DNA from: Diphasiastrum complanatum
Taxonomy: Eukaryota > Streptophyta > Lycopodiopsida > Lycopodiales > Lycopodiaceae
Length of the DNA: 64,000 nucleotides
Assembly (NCBI GenBank): GCA_029204225.1
Contig: CM055106.1
Coordinates: forward strand, 25,129,368 to 25,193,367
Direction: 5' to 3'
Positions 58,201 through 64,000 of this stretch are shown here, in pieces. The position numbers were made by a program, and so were the translations under genes. Each line of letters starts with the position of its first letter. The stretch's first letter is position 1. The notes beneath the pieces are model-generated. The model was not told the origin of the DNA. It worked only from the letters and a program-made list of their open reading frames with translations, and made no database searches.

Positions 58201-59158
58201 TCATCTCCATATGCCAACAAAGAAGTGAAATACTCTTTGTGAAAAACTCATGTGTGAACTTGCTCCACTACCAATCCACCAAGGATCTAGATCTCCATCA
58301 CTAGCAAGCATACATGAAGACATCACAAAAGCATCATCATTTACATCTTGAACATCCAAACCATCCTCATCAAGAGTAAGATTATCTTGCTTGTCTCCTT
58401 GATCTCTCTTCTTCTTGTAGCACTCACTTGCAAAGTGTCTGAGCTTTGATCTATCCTTTTTTTTGCCATTTGAAAAAGCATCCACTTGATCTTGCCCTTT
58501 AGACCACTTACTTTTGATTTTGCCCTTGAATTTGCCCTTTGTGAAGATAGCCTCCTCTTGAAGTGTCGATGTAGATCCACCTCTTGCTTGAAGCCTATAT
58601 TCTTCATTGATCAAGATATTTTGAAGATCCATCAAACTTGGCAAAGTATTTTGAATAGCAATACTTTGAACAATGTTAGCATGAGCATCTAACAATCCAT
58701 TAAGAATGACTTGAACAAGCTCTCCTTCCTTAATGCTTTCATCAATGCAAGCCAACTCATCATTCAATGCTTTCATCCTCAAAATAAAAGTACTTGGACT
58801 CTCTTCATTCTTTTGCAAACAAGAAAAGATTTGCCTTCTTAGAGTCAACACTCTAGAAGTAGACTTGGATTCATAAAGATTCTTCAATGAATCCCAAGCA
58901 TTCTTGGATGAAATACACTTACCAACTTCCTTGAGAAGCTCATTGATTATTCATCTTGATAATGTGTAGAGCCCTTTTGTCCCTCTTATCATAACTCATT
59001 TGATCTTGTTGTGTTGCTGGTCTCTCCTCCAAACCTACAACAATATCCAAAACATTATTCATCACAAGAAGTGACTCCATCCTCACTTTCCACAATGAAT
59101 AGTTACTTGAGGTAAGCCTATCATTGCCTTCCAACATGACTCCACTTGATGTTGCCAT
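58201..59158 (-). pseudogene. Copia Gag and protease start
   Basis: Gag begins at the ATG at 59158 (NYSLWKVRMESLLVMN, RDKRALHIIKMN) and, after a stop and a frame change near 58940, continues ISSKNAWDSLKNLYESKS, FILRMKALNDELACID, LMDLQNILINEEYRL. The zinc knuckle has lost its first half (LRHFASECYKKK only). The protease motif is WWIGSGASSHMS, with Gly in place of the catalytic Asp. Not functional. Confidence 0.88.
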
Positions 59159-59726
59159 GTAGCAATGACCTGATATTCTTTTTCAACCTTTTTCAATGCA
59201 CAAAGTACTCTTTGAACAACAACAAATGTTTTCAAAAGAAATCACAAAGATTTGAAACTATCTCAAAAATTCTCTTCTAGCACTTATACCAAGCAAATCA
59301 ACACATAGAATGATGAAATCTTGATCAACCTATGATCTATCCTCAATCTAATGACTTTTGCCACTTTCTGAGATTAAAACACACTCAATGAACTACAGCA
59401 ATCTCACTATCTAGAGATCCAATCAAAATTAGAGTTTTGACACAATCACAAAAATTTGATTATTTCAAATCTACATGCAAATGTTAAAAATGTGATATGC
59501 AATCTATTAGCCACCACTTAGGCTGATCCAATGATCCAAAAATTGGCCAAATCCAATATGTAATTCAAAAATCGGAATTGAACAAGATTTTGAACCTATA
59601 TAGGGTTTTGATCTACAAAAGATCCAATCGATTTTGGTGTAGAATCCTCTCTAGCATGCTCTAGCCTTGATATCTTCAACAAATCATTGATAGATATGAT
59701 TTTCTCCTTCATAACTTGAAACACAA

Positions 59727-59738
59727 GCTCTAATACCA
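59727..59738 (-). other. Primer-binding site of the copia element
   Basis: Minus-strand TGGTATTAGAGC, one change from the initiator tRNA-Met site TGGTATCAGAGC, directly after the end of the 5' LTR. Confidence 0.85.
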
Positions 59739-59848
59739 TGTGAAGGATTTCAGATCAATGATAATCCAATCCATAAAAAGATCTTGGATTACGAAAGAAG
59801 CTATTCTACGAATCTCACCAATGTAGAAAAATCAGCATCGACTCACAA
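59739..59848 (-). repeat. 5' LTR remnant of the copia element
   Basis: The first 110 bp (plus-strand TGTGAAGGATTTCAGATC...) match the start of the 643-bp LTR at 55194. Similarity ends near 59848; the rest of the LTR has been lost, so no target duplication can be checked. Confidence 0.8.
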
Positions 59849-59967
59849 AGTCCACAAATGCATGTACAAAGTTGGCAGACATCAATGTAAAGTCGTTGGG
59901 TTGGATTTCAAACTGACAGTATCGAAAAATTACATAGGGTTTTATTTCATACAAAGGGTTGAGAAAT

Positions 59968-60125
59968 ATACACTGGGTCAAAAAATATGCTAAGGGTCGA
60001 ATTTTCTAGGGTCGGAAAAAATTAGGATCCGATCCGATCCAGGGTCGAACATGCCCGCATAATTTAGTGAAGGGTCGAAAAATATCCGAACCGATCCAAC
60101 CTGACTCAGGGTCAAAAAAATCTCT
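59968..60125. repeat. AGGGTCG repeat cluster
   Basis: AGGGTC followed by G, GA or A occurs six times in about 150 bp, with GATCCGATCCGATCC between. Similar GGGTCGG/GATCCGA-rich DNA is common in small plant DNA transposons, but I could not define ends. Confidence 0.5.
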
Positions 60126-60152
60126 ATTTTGAACGGCTTTTCAGAAGGCTCA

Positions 60153-60410
60153 TTAACAAGAATTTAAGGTTGAGCATTGAAATCCAACAGGATCTTCAAT
60201 AGGCTTAACCTTAGTACCTTCGACAACTTCCCAAAGCTCATTCGCTTGTAGGATCACCCTCATTTTGAATTTCCATAAGTGATAGTTGTCACCGTCCAGC
60301 TTATCATTATATTCTGAAAATGATGTATCCATCGTAGACAAATATGATTTAGATATTAAAATTGACAATTTGAATTGATATTCAAATAAGTAGCTCTGAA
60401 ATAGCAACAA
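60153..60410 (-). pseudogene. Copia Gag start
   Basis: The minus strand reads MDTSFSEYNDKLDGDNYHLW then KFKMRVILQANELWEVVEGT from an internal Met at about 60333. Gag is cut off after KVKPIEDPVG. The primer site and LTR of its own element lie just to the right. Confidence 0.8.
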
Positions 60411-60423
60411 AACTCTGATACCA
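60411..60423 (-). other. Primer-binding site, initiator tRNA-Met type
   Basis: Minus-strand TGGTATCAGAGTT next to an LTR end at 60424 (TATTGGAAAATA on the plus strand, where TGTTGG would be expected). Confidence 0.75.
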
Positions 60424-61247
60424 TATTGGAAAATAAGTTGTGCATAAGTCGAATGACTATTCGATAGTACTTGTCGATAGCAGTAGCAATAATTAATGTA
60501 ATAACAAAACTAACTAAATACTATCCAAGTATAGCTACACTATCATTCACAAGTGTGGAAAATGAATGACGAAAAGATCGTTTGCCAGATTAAAAAATCA
60601 TAGTTCAAACCATGATAAGCGTGAATAACAAAAACAGTAGAACAAGACAAAAGTGTGTGTTGGAAGTAGTCTATATTGTTGAATGCTGAATTATAGTAGC
60701 TAAATACTTCCGCTATCTATGATAATAACGCATTAAATGGCTTGTTTGATCATTTAAACATTGTCACATACACTTTCCTATTGATAGAAGATAACTCACA
60801 TGCTCCTTAGATTTAAAAATTGATCAAATTAAGGCCTTGGTACTTTTGGACTTGGTTTTAGCATATTGATTGCCATTTGATAAAAATGTTGTCGGCTTAG
60901 ACGTTTGTATTGAAGCCAAAGATTTTCCTGTAATACCATTGTCAAATAATCATAAGCAAATTAAAACATAGCCAATATCACTTAACAACAATAGCTAGAA
61001 AAGGTTAATCCAAACAAGTTTTTAGACATAAACTTACTTTTAAGCTTGAATATTTCTCTTCTGGTATCCACTTTTCAATGAAAGATCATTTATTTTTTTT
61101 GATGTCATTGATATCACCTAACATGCTTCTACCACTAAACACATGTACAAATCATTTATACATTTGACTCCAAGAGCATCTCGAATTTGTCATTCGTTTC
61201 TTTCAAGCCTACCATGAGATTATGCAAGTAAGAGTTATCATTTTTGA
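60424..61247 (-). other. LTR of the copia gag at 60153 and unresolved DNA
   Basis: The LTR begins at 60424; its far end was not found. Minus-strand text at about 61240-61140 (KNDNSYLHNLMVGLKETNDK) resembles the coiled-coil part of some copia Gag proteins, but is short. Confidence 0.35.
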
Positions 61248-61487
61248 GATTTCATTATCAAGTTTTGTGCTCAATAGAATGTCAAAAATGGTCAACTCCT
61301 GCAACTTTGTCGTAGCACGAACAAGACACGACAGTCGAACAATTCGCGATAGTCAACGTGTTTTTTAGATTTCATTATCAAGTTTTGTGCTCAATAGAAT
61401 GTCAAAAATGGTGAACTCCTGCAACTTTGTCGCAGCACAAACAAGACACGACAGTCGAACAGTTCGCGACAGTCAACGTGTCTTTGA
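61248..61487. repeat. 120-bp tandem duplication
   Basis: 61248-61367 and 61368-61487 are nearly identical, starting GATTTCATTATCAAGTTTTGTG. They contain the possible left end (TGTCAAAAATGG) of the LTR of the next copia element. Confidence 0.92.
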
Positions 61488-62095
61488 CTCAAAGCACGAA
61501 CAATTTGTGAATCAATCGCGAATCGCAAACACGCCTCCAGGACCACAAACGGCAAAAGGGACGCTAAACGAAAACTACGAAAAGAACGAAAGCAAACGGG
61601 AGATAACGAATCAGACAAAGAAAGATCTTTTGTACTGCCAACTGGCAGCTCAACGGGCTTCAGGCCCAACTGAAACGAGTAGCAACGATGGAGACTAACT
61701 AACTAGTTGATTAGCGTTAACTAGTCATGTGATTCGACGTTTAGCTATCTTGTAAACTCCACATAGTGGAGGTATAAACAATCCTCTCTGGATCATAACA
61801 AGAAGGGGTGAATACAGATATCTGTAAGAGAGAGAGAGAGAGAGAGACGTAGCGAATAGAGTAAGAAAGTGAAGACACCATAGTTGTGCATGAGAGTCTG
61901 CCAACGAGCATAACACAGCGAAAGAGTAGAATGTCATTCCGCCAACGAGCGAGACACTGACAAATTCACTCTAAATTAAAACTGATAAAACGGTCACTCT
62001 ATTTGCGTAACATCTCGTCTTGTGCTGTGTATCATGATTGCTAGAATAAAATATATTCTGTGATGCGTGGTCGAGTATCTGGGATCCTGTAAGGG
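61399..62095 (+). repeat. Probable 5' LTR and leader of the right-edge copia element
   Basis: Precedes the copia gag on the same strand. It contains GGTATAAACA (61771-61780), a good TATA box, and a short GA run at 61829-61847. TGTCA (61399) and TGACA (61958-61962) could be LTR ends. I saw no clear primer-binding site, so the limits are uncertain. Confidence 0.45.
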
Positions 62096-62159
62096 CTTCC
62101 GCATGAAAAGAAAATTTGAAGACAGAAAATTGTTCACGATAAAGAAGACGAAGCAGTCT

Positions 62160-64000
62160 TGATGGTGCAAATTACAGAATCTGGAAATCCAAAATCAAAA
62201 CACTTCTGAAGGGCGAAGGCATCTGGTTGGTGACCGAGCTCTCAGAGGTGTAGCCTCCAGATGGAGACCCGAGGAGAGCTGAATGGATCAGAAAGGATGA
62301 GCATGCAATGGCGATCATCATTTCGTCCATAAATGAAGATCTACTCATGCAGATTGAAGACTGCGAAAGCAGCCATGCAGCATGGAGAAGATAAAGCAGA
62401 AGTATGAAGTGAGGACTGCAGCTTCAGTCATGCACCTTCACAATCAGCTGCAATCAATACGGTGGGATGGCAGCCAGTTAGATCAGCACGTTAAGAATAT
62501 CAGAATGATCTTCGCTCAACTCGCTGCATTAGGACAGGAGCACTAGGTCCCAGCACCATAGCAGCTGATGTACTTCATGAAATCTCTGTCGACGTCCTAT
62601 CAGCCGCTGAGAATGCTCGTATTGAGTCTACCAGATATGACATTCGACAAAGCAGTCAGTCTTGTCGTTGATGAGAGACTGATGAGAGACAAAGGAGAGG
62701 GAAGCAGTGATCAAGAGAAGGCTCTCTTCACGAAAGGAAAGAAGAAGAACAAAAACAAGCCAAGATTCGAAAAGACGAAGTCCTCGAATCAACAATCTTT
62801 TTCTTGCGATCACTGCCACAAGCCAGGCCATACAGCCCACAAATGCTGGTTCAATCTAGCAGTACCTTGCATGCACTACAAGAAGAAAGGGCATTCTTCA
62901 TACAACTGCAGATTCAACCCAAAAAGAAAAAACAAAGCTGAAAAGGCAAACGTTGCAAAATCTTCTAAAGATGCAGAAAGAGGTGACGAAGCTTTCACGA
63001 TACTCGACGAAGCTTCGACAAGCTACTGCGAACATGACTACGATGTGGTCATCAATTCAAGAGCAACATCTCACATAACCTGCAACAAGAAGTTCTTGAT
63101 CAACTTCGCGAACTCAAAAATGACAGAGCAGTGATTGTAGGCGATGGAAGCAGACACGATGTCAAGGGCATCGGCTCTCTATAGTTACAGACACTGTCAG
63201 GCCAAGCAGAGCTGCTAGGAGCACTCTATGTGCCCTCACTCAGAAAAGATCTGCTATCTGTCTCCCAGATTGTAGATCTAGGCATTCGAGTTTTGTTCGA
63301 CGACAACACTTGTCGTATGATCGAGAAGACGACAAACAAGTTGCTGACGGTCGGATGAAGAGAAGGAAATCTCTACCAGGCCAAAATAATCAGCAACTCT
63401 GATAGCATATTAACTGCTTCAGAAAACGAAGATTAGCTCTGGCATAGGAGAATGTATCATCTAAACGTGCGGAGCCTGTATGACATGAGCACAAAGGGCA
63501 TTGTCACAGGGTCAAAATATCAAGGCCTGAGACTGAGTTCCGGGAAGCTTGTCAAAAAGGCAAGCAATATCGGAATCCATTCACACACGAAAGAAGAAGA
63601 GCCAAGGAAGTTCTTGAGCTTGTCCACTCTGATGTGTGTGGACCGATGAAAACAGATTCGCTCTCAGGTTCGAGATATTTTCTAACATTCATAGATGATT
63701 ACAGCCGAATGACCACGATCTACTACTTGAAGAAGAAATCCGAAGTATTTGATTCTTTCAAGAAGTTAGTGGCATTTGCAGAGTGACACACCTCAAAAAG
63801 GATACAGAGCCTTAGATCTGACAATGGAGGTGAATACAAAAGCATAGAATTCTCAAGACTCTGCGAAGAACAGGAGATTGAACACCAGTTCACTCCTGCA
63901 TATACACCAGAATACAACGATGTGACAGAAAGGAAAAACAGAACACTAGTCGAAGGAGTCAGATGCATGATAGCACAGGCTCAATTGCCAGGCCAATTCT
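62160..64000 (+). pseudogene. Copia gag-pol, running off the right edge
   Basis: Gag start is YRIWKSKIKTLLKGEG (about 62175, broken by stops), then the frame 62568-63134 with two knuckles: CDHCHKPGHTAHKC (intact) and CMHYKKKGHSSYNC (second Cys is Tyr). Protease reads VINSRATSHIT, where the usual is DSGATSH, so the catalytic Asp and Gly are both lost. GAG-pre-integrase (WHRRMYHLNVRSL) and integrase follow: FLTFIDDYSRMTTIYYL, TGA at 63784-63786, RSDNGGEYKS, TPEYNDVTERKNRTLVEGVR, with the three catalytic acids present. Same family as 49290-50609. Confidence 0.9.

Overview
This window is nuclear DNA of a land plant, most likely an angiosperm. The evidence is plant Ty1/copia and Ty3/gypsy retrotransposons with plant-type primer-binding sites, a CACTA (En/Spm) transposase, long GA/CT microsatellites, and one intron-containing plant gene for a lipid-transfer protein. 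Most open frames are pieces of dead transposons. I could not fix the species.

Likely host genes are few. The best is a secreted DIR1-like non-specific lipid-transfer protein (12846-13689, + strand, two exons), with a TATA box, a G-box and a poly(A) signal. A second candidate is a small single-pass membrane protein (8362-8033, - strand). An unrecognised, frameshifted coding-like remnant lies at the left edge (2-814).

Layout: 1.3-2.7 kb, truncated copia. 2.7-4.7 kb, decayed gypsy with a tRNA-Asp-type primer site and a 24-bp tandem repeat. 4.7-10.2 kb, mostly non-coding, with a palindromic repeat, a CACTA remnant, the membrane-protein gene and a MITE-like element. 10.3-12.4 kb, copia fragments arranged pol-LTR-gag. 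12.5-14.0 kb, the lipid-transfer protein gene. 14.7-35 kb, one large nested structure: a chromodomain-containing gypsy element (15123-32800, two 420-bp LTRs, identical 5-bp target duplications CTTTC) sits in the 3' end of a copia pol gene and itself contains about 12 kb of later DNA (a CACTA element, copia fragments, CT-repeat duplications). 38-44 kb, an unusual gypsy-like element whose Gag is preceded by an intact 359-residue acidic ORF. 46-55 kb, LTRs, a copia remnant carrying the same 24-bp repeat, a gypsy Gag with several zinc knuckles, and a Gag-RNase H fusion with a GA repeat grown inside it. 55.2-59.85 kb, a copia element in which most of reverse transcriptase and RNase H is replaced by about 800 bp of other, largely open-frame DNA (possible gene capture). 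60-64 kb, two more copia fragments, the last running off the right edge.

The retroelement genes all carry stops, frameshifts, deletions or lost catalytic residues, so no autonomous element is visible. The strongest points to follow up are the possible gene capture, the acidic ORF ahead of Gag, the octapeptide-coding 24-bp repeat shared by two loci, and the multi-level nesting proved by the CTTTC duplication.
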